DNA of 64,000 bases from Porphyromonadaceae bacterium COT-184 OH4590 (lineage in GTDB: Bacteria > Bacteroidota > Bacteroidia > Bacteroidales > Paludibacteraceae), in the NCBI GenBank assembly GCA_000768855.1, contig JRAN01000052.1:62001-126000 (forward strand), read 5' to 3'. Below, piece by piece: positions 44,001-54,196 of this stretch; the stretch's first letter is position 1, and the number at the start of each line of letters is the position of its first letter. A program made the translations under genes and the position numbers. The notes below the pieces were generated by a model. It had not been told where the DNA came from, ran no database searches, and was given only the letters and a program-made list of their open reading frames with translations.

Positions 44001-47000
44001 TCAATCCAGTTTTACACTCAGACCCAAACCTCGCAATTCGTGTAGAAGAACGTTGAACGATTCCGGCAATCCGGGTGTCGGCATAGGTTCGCCTTTTACA
44101 ATAGCCTCATAAGTCTTAGCTCTACCCACAACATCATCGGACTTAACTGTCAATATCTCTTGCAAGATATTCGAGGCACCAAATGCCTCCAATGCCCAAA
44201 CCTCCATCTCTCCAAAACGCTGTCCTCCAAACTGAGCCTTACCGCCGAGAGGTTGCTGAGTGATAAGCGAATACGGACCTATTGAGCGTGCATGCATCTT
44301 ATCATCAACCATGTGTCCGAGTTTGAGCATATAGATAACACCAACAGTAGCCGGTTGGTCGAAACGTTCACCTGTACCTCCGTCATAAAGGTATGTTTTA
44401 CCATACTCAGGTATACCTGCTTTTTCTGTCCATTCACTTAAATCTTTAAGATTTGCTCCATCGAATATAGGTGTAGCAAACTTAACTCCCAATTCTTTGC
44501 CTGACCATCCGAGTACAGTTTCGAAAATCTGTCCCAAATTCATACGTGAAGGCACTCCAAGAGGGTTAAGTACTATATCAACAGGCGTACCGTCGGCAAG
44601 ATATGGCATATCCTCCTGTTTTACTATCTTAGATACAATACCTTTATTACCGTGACGTCCCGCCATTTTGTCGCCCACACGTATTTTACGTTTTTTGGCA
44701 ACATATACTTTGGCGAGCTGTATTATACCCGATGGCAACTCATCACCGATAGATAGGTTAAACTGTTTACGTTTAAGTTCTGCATCATACTCTTTGTACT
44801 GACGAAGATAGTTGATTACAATTTGACGAATTTGGGCATTGCGTTTTTCGTCAGTTGTCCATTTGTTAAGTTGAGCAACAGTGTAATCTATATCCGAAAG
44901 CAATTTCTGTGTGAATTTGCTACCCTTTGGAATAAGCTCTGTACCGAGTATATCTTTTACTCCCTGCGACGATTTTCCTTCTGTAACCTTTATCAGTTTA
45001 TCCACAAGCACCTTTTTGAGAGCTGCTGCCTTACGATTGAACTCCTCTTTGAGAGCCTCCATTTCTATCTTTTCTTCGGCTTTCGACTTTTTATTCTTTA
45101 CAGCCTTAGAGTACAACTCTCTACCGATAACAACTCCGCTCAACGACGGCGATGCTTTTAGCGATGCATCTTTTACATCGCCTGCTTTATCGCCAAAGAT
45201 AGCACGAAGGAGTTTCTCCTCAGGTGTTGGGTCGGTTTCGCCTTTGGGAGTGATTTTACCAATCATAATATCGCCCGGCATAATATATGCTCCGAGACGA
45301 ATGATACCATTTTCGTCTAGGTTTTTGGTAGCATCTTCCGATATGTTTGGAATATCAGCTGTAAGCTCCTCCATACCTCGCTTGGTTTCACGCACTTCGA
45401 GCGAATACTCCGATACATGAACAGAGGTAAATATATCTTCGCGTACCACCTTTTCGTTGATAACGATAGCATCTTCATAGTTATATCCTTTCCAAGGCAT
45501 AAAGGCAACTTTCAGATTTCTACCCAAAGCAAGTTCGCCATTTTGAGTAGCAAATCCCTCAGTAAGTATCTGTCCTTTGGTTACTCTATCGCCTTTGCGT
45601 ACCAATGGATGAAGGTCAATAACAGTATCTTGGTTGGTACGTTGGAATTTAGGCAGTTTATACGTCTTTGTCGAACCTACAAAGTTTACAAACTCTTCCA
45701 ACTCGGTTCTGTCGTATTTTATGGTTATAGTTTTTGCATCCACATACTCCACTACTCCGTCAGCTTCAGCCATTATTTGCGTTCTTGAGTCGCTAATCAT
45801 CTGACGTTCGATACCTGTACCCACAATAGGAGCTTCAGGTCGAAGAAGAGGCACTGCCTGACGCATCATATTCGAACCCATAAGAGCACGGTTGGCATCG
45901 TCGTGTTCGAGGAATGGTATAAGTGCTGCGGCAAGCGATGCTATCTGCTGAGGAGCTACATCCATAAGCTCCACTTGCTCCGGTGCTATTACAGGATAAT
46001 CGGCATCGCGACGTGATTTCACTCTGTCGAGAATAAACTTGCCATTGTCGTCGAGAGGAGCGTTGCCCTGAGCAATAAATTTACCCTCTTCGTCTTCGGC
46101 AGTTAGGTATATAACATTGTTCGGGTCGTTATCAACGACACTCTCATCCACCTTGCGGTATGGTGTCTCGATAAAGCCGAGAGAGTCTATTTTTGCGAAT
46201 ATACATAGCGACGAAATAAGTCCTATGTTCGGACCTTCCGGTGTTTCTATCGGACATAAACGTCCATAGTGTGTATAATGCACATCGCGAACCTCAAAAC
46301 CCGCTCTGTCGCGGCTAAGACCACCGGGACCAAGAGCCGAAAGACGACGCTTGTGAGTGATTTCAGCCAATGGATTTTGCTGGTCCATAAACTGCGAAAG
46401 TGCATTTGTGCCAAAATATGTATTGATAACGGAAGAGATAGTTTTTGCATTGATAAGGTCAATCGGCGTAAATACCTCGTTATCACGCACATTCATACGC
46501 TCACGGATAGTTCTTGCCATACGAGCCAAGCCGACTCCGAACTGTGCATAAAGTTGTTCGCCGACAGTACGCACACGACGATTGCTCAAGTGGTCAATAT
46601 CATCAACTATTACCTTTCCGTTGATGAGTTCGATTAGATATTTTATTATTTCGATAATATCCTCTTTTGTTAGCACTCTCACCTTTGGGTCGGTTGTCAA
46701 ACCCAACTTACGATTGATACGATAGCGACCTACTTCGCCGAGGTCATAACGTTTTTCGGAGAAAAACAGACCATAAACCAAATCGCGAGCAGAGGCATCA
46801 TCGGCAGGTTCTGCATTACGCAATTGCCTATATATATGAATAATGGCTTCTCTTTCTGTATTTGAGGGGTCTTTTTGTAGTGAGTTGTATATAATGGTAT
46901 AATCGTTTTTCGACGCATCTTCTTTGTGAATAAGTATCGACTGGGCACCTGAATCTACTATCAACTGTATGTGCTTGTTTTCGAGTACCGTTTCGCGTTC

Positions 47001-47813
47001 GATAAGCACTTCGGTACGCTCAACTGTTACTACCTCACCTGTAGCATCGTCCACAAAGTCTTCGACCCAAGGTTTTACTACGCGGGCAGCGAGGGTGCGA
47101 CCCACATATTTTTTCAAATTTGTTTTATTGGCTTTTACCTCTTCGGCAAGACCGAAACTTTCGAGGATGTCCTTGTCGGTCTCAAAACCAATAGCACGCA
47201 ACAATGTGGTAACAGGCAATTTCTTTTTTCTGTCTATATATGCGTACATCACATTGTTGATGTCTGTGGCAAACTCTATCCAAGAACCACGGAATGGTAT
47301 TATTCTTGCCGAATACAATACCGTATTGTTGGTGTGTACCGACGAACCGAAGAATACACCGGGAGAGCGGTGGAGCTGCGATACAATCACTCTTTCGGCT
47401 CCATTAATAACAAAAGTTCCCTTTTCGGTCATATATGGAATGGTTCCCAAATAAACATCTTGCACAACAGTAGCAAAATCTTCGTGGTCTGGGTCGTTAC
47501 ACTCCAATCGCAATTTCGCTTTTAGAGGCACGCTATAAGTCAAACCGCGGGCTATACATTCGTCAACCGTGTATCTCGGAGGGTCAACGAAATAGTCAAG
47601 AAAGTACAGTGTAAAATTGTTTCTTGTATCTGAAATCGGGAAGTTCTCGGAGAAAACCTTGTACATTCCCTCGTTTTTTCTCTTTTCTGTTTGTGTATCG
47701 AGTTGAAAAAAATCTCGAAACGATTTTAGCTGCACCTCCAAAAAATCGGGATAAGGGAATTGATTTTTTGTGGTAGCAAAACTAATTCTTTGGGTTTCAG
47801 CTTTTTGCGACAT
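44001..47813 (-). CDS. rpoB: DNA-directed RNA polymerase subunit beta
   Basis: This 1270-aa subunit holds the rifampicin pocket and part of the catalytic centre. Recognisable parts are [31 protein letters not shown] and [20 protein letters not shown] (rifampicin region), [33 protein letters not shown] and the C-terminal [20 protein letters not shown]. The rifampicin-region residues I can read are the wild-type ones (D in FMDQQNP, H in THKRRL, S in RRLSAL). Length fits the phylum. An attenuator-like terminator lies between rplL and this gene. Confidence 0.98.
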   Translation of the reverse strand: MSQKAETQRISFATTKNQFPYPDFLEVQLKSFRDFFQLDTQTEKRKNEGMYKVFSENFPISDTRNNFTLYFLDYFVDPPRYTVDECIARGLTYSVPLKAKLRLECNDPDHEDFATVVQDVYLGTIPYMTEKGTFVINGAERVIVSQLHRSPGVFFGSSVHTNNTVLYSARIIPFRGSWIEFATDINNVMYAYIDRKKKLPVTTLLRAIGFETDKDILESFGLAEEVKANKTNLKKYVGRTLAARVVKPWVEDFVDDATGEVVTVERTEVLIERETVLENKHIQLIVDSGAQSILIHKEDASKNDYTIIYNSLQKDPSNTEREAIIHIYRQLRNAEPADDASARDLVYGLFFSEKRYDLGEVGRYRINRKLGLTTDPKVRVLTKEDIIEIIKYLIELINGKVIVDDIDHLSNRRVRTVGEQLYAQFGVGLARMARTIRERMNVRDNEVFTPIDLINAKTISSVINTYFGTNALSQFMDQQNPLAEITHKRRLSALGPGGLSRDRAGFEVRDVHYTHYGRLCPIETPEGPNIGLISSLCIFAKIDSLGFIETPYRKVDESVVDNDPNNVIYLTAEDEEGKFIAQGNAPLDDNGKFILDRVKSRRDADYPVIAPEQVELMDVAPQQIASLAAALIPFLEHDDANRALMGSNMMRQAVPLLRPEAPIVGTGIERQMISDSRTQIMAEADGVVEYVDAKTITIKYDRTELEEFVNFVGSTKTYKLPKFQRTNQDTVIDLHPLVRKGDRVTKGQILTEGFATQNGELALGRNLKVAFMPWKGYNYEDAIVINEKVVREDIFTSVHVSEYSLEVRETKRGMEELTADIPNISEDATKNLDENGIIRLGAYIMPGDIMIGKITPKGETDPTPEEKLLRAIFGDKAGDVKDASLKASPSLSGVVIGRELYSKAVKNKKSKAEEKIEMEALKEEFNRKAAALKKVLVDKLIKVTEGKSSQGVKDILGTELIPKGSKFTQKLLSDIDYTVAQLNKWTTDEKRNAQIRQIVINYLRQYKEYDAELKRKQFNLSIGDELPSGIIQLAKVYVAKKRKIRVGDKMAGRHGNKGIVSKIVKQEDMPYLADGTPVDIVLNPLGVPSRMNLGQIFETVLGWSGKELGVKFATPIFDGANLKDLSEWTEKAGIPEYGKTYLYDGGTGERFDQPATVGVIYMLKLGHMVDDKMHARSIGPYSLITQQPLGGKAQFGGQRFGEMEVWALEAFGASNILQEILTVKSDDVVGRAKTYEAIVKGEPMPTPGLPESFNVLLHELRGLGLSVKLD

Positions 47814-47857
47814 GTTTATTTTAAAATTATTGAACTTATTGTTTTTAACGGAAAAAA

Positions 47858-47883
47858 GGTTTAGGGGTTTTATCCCCTAAACC
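47858..47883 (-). terminator. Attenuator-like intrinsic terminator between rplL and rpoB
   Basis: GGTTTAGGGG (47858-47867) and CCCCTAAACC (47874-47883) form a 10-bp perfect GC-containing stem with a six-base loop. On the minus strand it is followed directly by TTTTTT. It lies 25 bases after the rplL stop and 44 before the rpoB ATG. In E. coli a partial terminator occupies the same place and lowers rpoBC expression relative to L7/L12. Confidence 0.82.
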
Positions 47884-47908
47884 GTAAGCCTGATAGAACA
47901 GGGAAGGT

Positions 47909-48283
47909 TTATTTGAGTTCAACCTCAGCGCCTGCTCCTGTAAGTTGCTTTTGGAGTTCGTCGGCTTCCTCTTTCGATACGCCTTCTTTAACTTTAGAAG
48001 GAGCTGCATCTACTATGTCTTTAGCTTCTTTCAAGCCAAGACCGGTAAGCTCTTTCACCAATTTAACAACTGCAAGTTTGTTTGCACCTGCCGATTTCAA
48101 TACAACGTCGAAAGATGTTTTTTCTTCAACAGCTGCAGTGGCAGCAACAGGACCGGCAGCAACAGCAACAGCTGCAGCAGCAGGTTCTATACCATATTCA
48201 TTTTTTAAAATTTCGGCTAATTCGTTTACTTCTTTTACTGTAAGATTAACCAATTGTTCTGCAAAAGCTTTTAAATCTGCCAT
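47909..48283 (-). CDS. rplL: 50S ribosomal protein L7/L12
   Basis: This 124-aa protein forms the multimeric stalk that recruits GTPase factors. The N-terminal dimerisation helix region ([20 protein letters not shown]) is followed by an alanine-rich hinge (36-55) and the C-terminal domain with [37 protein letters not shown] and a final GAEVELK. Length is standard. It is separated from rplJ by 121 bases and followed by an attenuator. Confidence 0.98.
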   Translation of the reverse strand: MADLKAFAEQLVNLTVKEVNELAEILKNEYGIEPAAAAVAVAAGPVAATAAVEEKTSFDVVLKSAGANKLAVVKLVKELTGLGLKEAKDIVDAAPSKVKEGVSKEEADELQKQLTGAGAEVELK

Positions 48284-48404
48284 ATTATTGATTTTGTGTT
48301 TTTTAAATTATTAAATTAATTTGTTTTTTTAAGACTGTCGTCGTTTTGTTTATTATTAATTATTGATGTTGAGACAAACAGCCTATTTTTTATTAAAAAT
48401 ATAA

Positions 48405-48932
48405 TTATTCCCTCTCAGACAAAGTTTTAACAATACCCGAAAGTTTATTTCCTCCACTTTGGAGGGCAGAAACGACGTTCTTAGCAGGCGATTGCAACAA
48501 TCCGATGATATCGCCGATAAGTTCGTTTTTGCTCTTGATATCAATAAGCGTATCAAGCTGATTAGCACCTACATAGAAACACTCTTCGACATAAGCAGCC
48601 TTAAGTACAGGTTTTTGAACAACCTTTCCATTACCGACAAAGTCTTTAATCAATTTTGCAGGTGCATTACCTGTATTCGACAAGAACAGTGCAGTATTCA
48701 ATTTAAGGGCATCGCCGAATTGTGAAGCATCAATTCCAAGATTTTCGAAAGCCTTTCTCAACAAAGTATTTTTAACGACAAACATTTTGATGTCTTGCTT
48801 TGAGCATTTTCTACGCAAATTGCTTACTTGCTCGGCATTCAACCCTTGTGCGTCGGTAAGATAATACGATGAGTAAGATTTTAAGGTCTCCTCAATTTTA
48901 GCAATCATAAGGGTTTTATCTTCTTTTCTCAT
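48405..48932 (-). CDS. rplJ: 50S ribosomal protein L10
   Basis: This 175-aa protein anchors the L7/L12 stalk to 23S rRNA. It contains SYYLTDAQGLNAEQVSNLRR near residues 16-35, KMFVVKNTLLRKA and the C-terminal helix region (LLQSPAKNVVSALQSGGNKL) that binds L12 dimers. Length is typical. A good ribosome-binding site (AGGAGG) precedes the ATG. In other bacteria L10 represses its own message; no such site could be identified here. Confidence 0.97.
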   Translation of the reverse strand: MRKEDKTLMIAKIEETLKSYSSYYLTDAQGLNAEQVSNLRRKCSKQDIKMFVVKNTLLRKAFENLGIDASQFGDALKLNTALFLSNTGNAPAKLIKDFVGNGKVVQKPVLKAAYVEECFYVGANQLDTLIDIKSKNELIGDIIGLLQSPAKNVVSALQSGGNKLSGIVKTLSERE

Positions 48933-48959
48933 TTTGAATTCCTCCTAATTTTTAAAAAG

Positions 48960-49655
48960 TTATTCGTCTATACTACGAGTATCAATTTTAATACCGGGAC
49001 TCATTGTAGATGAAAGATAAACGCTCTTCACATAAGTTCCTTTCGCTGATGTAGGCTTAAGTTTCATTATTGTTGACATAAATTCGCGAGCATTGTCCAC
49101 GATTTTGCCTTCATCAAACGAAACCTTACCGATAGAAGTATGAACTATACCGTATTTATCAACTTTAAAGTCGATTTTACCCTGCTTAACCTCAGCAACA
49201 GCTTTACCGACCTCCATAGTAACAGTGCCCGATTTCGGATTCGGCATAAGACCACGAGGACCTAAAACACGACCCAAAGCACCTATTTTACCCATAATGG
49301 CAGGCATAGTGATGATAACATCAATATCTGTCCAGCCACCTTTGATTTTTTCGATATAATCATCTAACCCAACATAGTCGGCTCCGGCTTCTTTAGCCTC
49401 TGCCTCCTTATCGGGAGTACACAATACCAAAACTCTTGTTTGTTTACCTGTTCCGTGAGGCAACGACACCACGCCGCGGACCATTTGGTTCGCTTTACGA
49501 GGGTCAACCCCAAGACGCACGTCAATATCTACAGAAGAATCGAACTTGGTAAAAGTAATCTCTTTTACAAGTTTAGCCGCTTCTGAGAGAGAGTATGCTT
49601 TCCCCTCTTCAATTTTCTCGAACGCCAACTTTTGATTTTTTGTAAGTTTACCCAT
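48960..49655 (-). CDS. rplA: 50S ribosomal protein L1
   Basis: This 231-aa protein forms the L1 stalk at the E site and in other bacteria represses the rplK-rplA message. It begins [15 protein letters not shown] and has [45 protein letters not shown] and the C-terminal [17 protein letters not shown]. Length is normal. It lies 27 bases from both neighbours. Confidence 0.98.
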   Translation of the reverse strand: MGKLTKNQKLAFEKIEEGKAYSLSEAAKLVKEITFTKFDSSVDIDVRLGVDPRKANQMVRGVVSLPHGTGKQTRVLVLCTPDKEAEAKEAGADYVGLDDYIEKIKGGWTDIDVIITMPAIMGKIGALGRVLGPRGLMPNPKSGTVTMEVGKAVAEVKQGKIDFKVDKYGIVHTSIGKVSFDEGKIVDNAREFMSTIMKLKPTSAKGTYVKSVYLSSTMSPGIKIDTRSIDE

Positions 49656-49682
49656 TTCTTTTTTTCAATTGAAGATTAAAAA

Positions 49683-50126
49683 TTAAACATTTTCGGGAAA
49701 TTCACCTTTAACAGTAATACCCATACTTCTCGCAGTACCTGCTACCATTGTCATAGCAGATTCTAATGTAAAACAGTTCAAATCGGACATCTTGTCGGCG
49801 GCAATAGTTTTTACCTGTTCCCAAGTTATCTCAGCAATCTTTTTACGGTTTGGCTCAGCCGAACCGCTTTTTGCCTTGGCAAGCTCGAGCAACTGCACTG
49901 CTACCGGCGGATTCTTCACAATGAAAGTGAAGCTCTTGTCCGAATAGTACGTAATAACAACAGGTAGGACTTTACCAGCCCTCTCTTGAGTTCTGGCATT
50001 AAATTGCTTACAGAAATCCATAATATTCAAACCCTTGGAACCCAATGCAGGACCCACCGGAGGTGAAGGATTAGCCGCCCCACCTTTAATCTGTAATTTA
50101 ATAAAACCAGCAATTTCTTTTGCCAT
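49683..50126 (-). CDS. rplK: 50S ribosomal protein L11
   Basis: This 147-aa protein binds the GTPase-associated centre of 23S rRNA. It begins [20 protein letters not shown] and has [42 protein letters not shown] and a C-terminal [14 protein letters not shown]. It is the first gene of the operon and has its own promoter 190 bases upstream. secE and nusG, which precede rplK in most bacteria, are absent; the neighbouring unit is a divergent glycan cluster. Confidence 0.98.
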   Translation of the reverse strand: MAKEIAGFIKLQIKGGAANPSPPVGPALGSKGLNIMDFCKQFNARTQERAGKVLPVVITYYSDKSFTFIVKNPPVAVQLLELAKAKSGSAEPNRKKIAEITWEQVKTIAADKMSDLNCFTLESAMTMVAGTARSMGITVKGEFPENV

Positions 50127-50318
50127 AATTCTCTTTTGTTATTATTATATAAATATTTCATACCTGAAAGAATATCCCTGAGCGTAACCTCAAAAACAAC
50201 TTTCAAACCATTTGCTTCAATACGCGCAAAAGTGGAAGCAACACGCACATCTTTAATCATTTATGTTACATAAAAGCAACTAAACAACCGCAAATACTCT
50301 CTATTTATAGAAAGCGTG
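50127..50318 (-). promoter_or_regulatory. Structured 5' leader of rplK-rplA
   Basis: About 185 bases lie between the predicted transcription start and rplK. A 7-bp perfect hairpin, TTGCTTC (50212-50218) with GAAGCAA (50235-50241), and a smaller TTTCA/TGAAA hairpin nearer the gene can form. An open frame from 50260 crosses the region but overlaps rplK out of frame and is not protein-like. A site for feedback by L1 is the obvious guess but not shown. Confidence 0.45.
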
Positions 50319-50349
50319 CAAAGGTAATACATTTTTTTTATTCCACAAA
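50319..50349 (-). promoter_or_regulatory. Promoter of the rplK-rpoC operon
   Basis: On the minus strand TTTG (50346-50349) and TACCTTTG (50319-50326) are 19 bases apart, the textbook Bacteroidota layout. It should drive rplK, rplA, rplJ, rplL, rpoB, the membrane ORF and rpoC. Confidence 0.78.
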
Positions 50350-50421
50350 ATATTTTTGAATTAAAAACCGACTTTTGAGGATTAAACCCAATTTTACATA
50401 TACACATAATAATATATTTTA

Positions 50422-50429
50422 TATCTTTG
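50422..50429 (+). promoter_or_regulatory. -7 box upstream of the glycan gene cluster
   Basis: TATCTTTG fits TAnnTTTG and lies about 100 bases before the first glycosyltransferase ATG. No -33 TTTG at 19-22 bases. No long antitermination-type leader gene (such as an UpxY or NusG homologue) is present upstream. Confidence 0.5.
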
Positions 50430-50530
50430 CAAAATTATATTTTATTGACAAAAAACAACAAACTGCAATACTAATTGTTTGCATACCAAATAATTATCAA
50501 ACGACATTTTATTTTAAAGATAATTGAAAT

Positions 50531-52129
50531 ATGACACCTGCTGTATCTGTTTTAATGCCCTGCTACAATAATGCTACTTACGTGGCTGAAGCTATTGATA
50601 GCATGTTGAATCAAACCTTTACCGATTTCGAGTTGATTATATTAGATGATTGTTCTTCGGACAACTCGGCGGAGGTTATCAAAGGCTTTACCGACAAACG
50701 CATTGTTTATCACCACAACGAACAGAACACAGGACTTGCCAACAACCTAAATATCGGCCTACAAATGGCTCGGGGTAAACTTATTGCACGTATGGACGGA
50801 GACGATATTTCGCTACCCGAAAGACTGCAAACGCAAGTTGATTTTCTCGAAGCACACCCCGATATAGACCTATGTTCGTGCGGTATGGAGATGTTCGGCA
50901 AAGACAACAAAGTGTGGCTACGAGAACCCAACCCCGAAGATGTAAAAATAACGATGCTTTTCTACTCGCCCATACTGCACGCTTCAGCTATGTGGCGTAG
51001 GGAGGCGTTCGACCGACACGGATTAATATATCGTCAAGAGGCGTTCCCTGCCGAAGATTACGACCTGTGGGCGAGAGCTGTGGCAAGCGGTTGCCGTTTG
51101 GCAAACATTCCCCAAGTACTTTACCGCTATCGTATTCATGGCGAACAGGTTACAAAAACCGATGATAGAGCCGCCATTCACAATAGAGAAATCAAAATCA
51201 GATATTTACAACAGTGTATGCCGTCTCTCTCAGCAATCGATTGCGAGCGTTGTGTCGATAATTTCTTAAAACCATTGGAGAGTTCGGCAAAAAATATTAA
51301 AGAACAAAAGGATCTCTATAGGGCTATAATTAAGGCAAACGAGAATGATAAGTTTTTTGACCACAATAGGCTGAAAACCAAATTAAAACGATTTTATCAA
51401 AACATACTCGTAACACAATTCGAAACAGAAACTTGTTCAGTATCAAAATTATGTTACTCATTCGATTTAAGGCTAAAACAGCTTATACTATTATTATTCC
51501 CTTATATTCAAATGATTAAACACAAAAACTTATCTTTTACAAAAACTTTCCGCTTGTGGCTTAAAATGCAACCTCCAAAAAGAAATTTTATGGTTGTGCA
51601 TCGCAAGACAGGCTTAAATATTGCAAAAAGTGCAAAAATATATGTTGCTAATGGTAAATTGACTATCAACAAAAGTTGGTCGAAAGGCGACCCTTTTGCA
51701 AGCTATCTATTTATGGCTGAAGATGCAATATTAAAAGCAGAGGACAGTTTCGACATATACTCGGGAGCAAAGATTTATATAAACCGAGGGGCACAACTAT
51801 CTTTGGGCGGTGGCTATATCAATCACAATGTAAATATCAGTTGTTTTAAGAAAATAGAGATTGGTAAAGGTGTAGTGATTGGCGAAAATGTAACCATACG
51901 AGACAGCGACAATCACAATATAGTTGGTTCGACCAAAGCATTTACACAACCTATAAAGATAGGTAATCATGTATGGATAGGGTTAAATGTTACTATTCTC
52001 AAAGATGTAACCATCGGTGATGGAGCTATAATAGCAGCTGGCTCAGTAGTAACTAAAGATGTACCTCCGCATAGCATAGTGGCAGGAGTACCTGCAAAAG
52101 TAATAAAAGATAATGTACAATGGAGATAA
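50531..52129 (+). CDS. Fusion: GT2 glycosyltransferase plus left-handed beta-helix acetyltransferase
   Basis: This 532-aa protein joins two enzymes. Residues 1-225 are a GT2 domain: [41 protein letters not shown] with the DxD-like metal site, and [10 protein letters not shown]. Residues 225-340 are a linker with a hydrophobic patch. Residues 345-532 are hexapeptide repeats ending in [17 protein letters not shown] and the CapG/maltose acetyltransferase signature [14 protein letters not shown]. The histidine expected of this class is in [10 protein letters not shown]. It would add a sugar and O- or N-acetylate a glycan. It is the first gene of the cluster and overlaps the next by 10 bases. Confidence 0.9.
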   Translation: MTPAVSVLMPCYNNATYVAEAIDSMLNQTFTDFELIILDDCSSDNSAEVIKGFTDKRIVYHHNEQNTGLANNLNIGLQMARGKLIARMDGDDISLPERLQTQVDFLEAHPDIDLCSCGMEMFGKDNKVWLREPNPEDVKITMLFYSPILHASAMWRREAFDRHGLIYRQEAFPAEDYDLWARAVASGCRLANIPQVLYRYRIHGEQVTKTDDRAAIHNREIKIRYLQQCMPSLSAIDCERCVDNFLKPLESSAKNIKEQKDLYRAIIKANENDKFFDHNRLKTKLKRFYQNILVTQFETETCSVSKLCYSFDLRLKQLILLLFPYIQMIKHKNLSFTKTFRLWLKMQPPKRNFMVVHRKTGLNIAKSAKIYVANGKLTINKSWSKGDPFASYLFMAEDAILKAEDSFDIYSGAKIYINRGAQLSLGGGYINHNVNISCFKKIEIGKGVVIGENVTIRDSDNHNIVGSTKAFTQPIKIGNHVWIGLNVTILKDVTIGDGAIIAAGSVVTKDVPPHSIVAGVPAKVIKDNVQWR

Positions 52130-53139
52130 GCATTAAAGAAACTTCAGTATTTAAAGGGATTGCTATCTGTTTGATGTTATGGCATCATTTATTTCATAAT
52201 ACATTAGAATTTGGAATCATATCGAATCATATTGGTATATTTGGCAAAGTATGTGTTAGTTTTTTCCTTTTTTTAAGTGGTTATGGATTAGCTAAGCAGT
52301 ACGATAGATTTGCCTCTAACAGACTAAGATATTCTCTTATATTTTTAGTTAGAAAATTGGCCAAATTTTTTATGTCATATTGGTTTGTTTTTTTTATAAT
52401 TATAGGAATTGGATTGTTGTTGGGAAGAAATCTGTCTGAGGCTTATCCAAATCTAAACCAATACAAAAGCCTAATACTAGATTTTTTGGGGCAAATGGGT
52501 TACAGTTCATACATACCTACTTGGTGGTTTAATAAGTTGATTATACAGCTCTACATGCTTTTTCCTTTACTTCTTACACTCTTTTCTCGAAAATGGATTG
52601 GTTTTGTGGCTCTGATTATATTGGGAATAATAGAACAATTTTCATTGATAAATATATTTTCTGTAATTGAAGGGGGAATATTTGCCTTTTGTTTAGGTAT
52701 ATTTATTGCAATTTTTCCTGTAAATATAAAAAAATCATTGCCGGTTGTCTTAATTTTTACGGCTATTATTATCACTCTAATAATCATACGATTTAACCTC
52801 TCTAATATACGTTTTACCTTAATAGATACTCTTTTCGTTGCAACATTCGTCGGATTGTTCAAGACATTTTGTTTTTCTCACTACTCTTTCCCTATACTTG
52901 CCTATTTGGGAAAGCACTCTGCCAATATGTACATGATTCATAGCTTTTTTATAATGATGTTTCCGCTATTTTGCTATCAAACCAATGTGCCAATTTTTAT
53001 ATTCTTGATTTTATTGATTGTTTCACTTCTATCAAGCATTATTGTAGATAAAATTCGTATAATATCTATGTACAGTTTTTTAGAGGACAAAATTATTAAA
53101 CATATAACATTAAAACTCTTTAAATATCATCAAAAGTAA
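52120..53139 (+). CDS. Acyltransferase 3 family membrane protein (O-acetylase type)
   Basis: This 339-aa protein has about ten membrane helices and belongs to the acyltransferase 3 (OafA/NodX/WecH) family, which moves acyl groups to extracytoplasmic sugars. The N-terminus [15 protein letters not shown] carries the conserved histidines of helix 1. [15 protein letters not shown] and the R-containing loop after it are also typical. A second conserved region reads [20 protein letters not shown]. It overlaps the fusion gene by 10 bases, so the two acetylation functions are made together. Confidence 0.88.
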   Translation: MEISIKETSVFKGIAICLMLWHHLFHNTLEFGIISNHIGIFGKVCVSFFLFLSGYGLAKQYDRFASNRLRYSLIFLVRKLAKFFMSYWFVFFIIIGIGLLLGRNLSEAYPNLNQYKSLILDFLGQMGYSSYIPTWWFNKLIIQLYMLFPLLLTLFSRKWIGFVALIILGIIEQFSLINIFSVIEGGIFAFCLGIFIAIFPVNIKKSLPVVLIFTAIIITLIIIRFNLSNIRFTLIDTLFVATFVGLFKTFCFSHYSFPILAYLGKHSANMYMIHSFFIMMFPLFCYQTNVPIFIFLILLIVSLLSSIIVDKIRIISMYSFLEDKIIKHITLKLFKYHQK

Positions 53140-53145
53140 AAAGTT

Positions 53146-53153
53146 TAACTTTG
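53146..53153 (+). promoter_or_regulatory. Internal -7 box before the second GT2 gene
   Basis: TAACTTTG fits TAnnTTTG, 31 bases before the ATG at 53185. No -33 element; could be an internal promoter or chance. Confidence 0.3.
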
Positions 53154-53184
53154 TATTTTATAAACTCCAAAAGTCAATAAGCAA

Positions 53185-54147
53185 ATGAAATTGTCAATAA
53201 TAATCCCTGTATATAACGTTGAACAATACCTTTCCAAGTGTTTGGATTCCGTATTAGAACAGTCGTATAAGGCTGACTACGAAGTGATTTGCGTAAACGA
53301 CGGCAGTACTGACAGCAGTTTGGCTGTTTTAGAAGATTATGGAGAAAAATATGATAAGATAAAAATAATAAATCAGGTAAACAGTGGGCTTAGCGAGGCA
53401 CGCAATGCAGGATTAAGAGTAGCAAAAGGTGACTATGTATGGTTTGTTGATAGCGATGATTGGATAGAGCACATAGCTTTAGAAACACTACATAAAAACA
53501 TTGATAAAGAAGAAATTATATGTTTCAATGGCAAACGATATTTCGAAGATGGCACTAAAGAGACACCTGATGAGGGAATTGATATTATAAATATTTCGGG
53601 ATGGGAGTATTATAATCGTTATGCCCTTCAATCAAGGAAATTTCACTTTGTTTGTGTAGTACTTCGAGTGTATAAACGTGAGTTTTTACTGTCGAATAAA
53701 CTGTTTTTCGCATCTAGAATATACCATGAAGATAACCTATTTACACCCATAACCTTGTATAAAGCAACTATAGTAAAGTCGATACCCGACTCTCTATATC
53801 AATACCGTATTCGTGCAGGTAGTATAACACAAAACATTAACTTCAAACACATTACCAACACTATAACTATTGCCAACCGCCTTGCAGAGTTTTTTATACC
53901 CAAAACAGATATTGACAAAACGGTAGTTTACCGCGAAATAGCCGGAGAGTATTTCTCCGCCTTTCTGCCTGAACGGGCAAAAGCATATGGATTTGATTAT
54001 AAAAAAGTTAACTCTCTTATAAATTGGGAGAGTTACCGAACAGTAAGCCAATATCCAAGACACAAAAGGATTTACAGGCTAATCAGCATAAGTCCGAAAT
54101 TGTTTCATTTATATTTGAAATTGGAGAAAATCATTAAAAATAGATAG
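53185..54147 (+). CDS. GT2 family glycosyltransferase
   Basis: This 320-aa cytoplasmic or peripheral enzyme should transfer a sugar from a nucleotide donor to the growing glycan. The GT-A fold is seen as LSIIIPVYNVEQYLSKCLDS (3-22), VNDGSTDSS, GLSEARNAGL and the DxD-type site VDSDDWIE near residue 92. A conserved IYHEDNLFTP (the acid motif region) lies near 180. The C-terminal part is helical and positively charged. Sugar specificity cannot be read. It follows the acyltransferase gene by 45 bases. Confidence 0.92.
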   Translation: MKLSIIIPVYNVEQYLSKCLDSVLEQSYKADYEVICVNDGSTDSSLAVLEDYGEKYDKIKIINQVNSGLSEARNAGLRVAKGDYVWFVDSDDWIEHIALETLHKNIDKEEIICFNGKRYFEDGTKETPDEGIDIINISGWEYYNRYALQSRKFHFVCVVLRVYKREFLLSNKLFFASRIYHEDNLFTPITLYKATIVKSIPDSLYQYRIRAGSITQNINFKHITNTITIANRLAEFFIPKTDIDKTVVYREIAGEYFSAFLPERAKAYGFDYKKVNSLINWESYRTVSQYPRHKRIYRLISISPKLFHLYLKLEKIIKNR

Positions 54148-54196
54148 GAACGACATGTCATCTTATAAGTATTAAAACTAAAAACACACTAAAGAA

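Noticed and set aside
50027-50260. 77-codon frame over the rplK leader as a leader peptide
   Set aside because: It runs into rplK out of frame, has no recognisable family and a poor ribosome-binding site. Hairpins in the RNA explain the region better.
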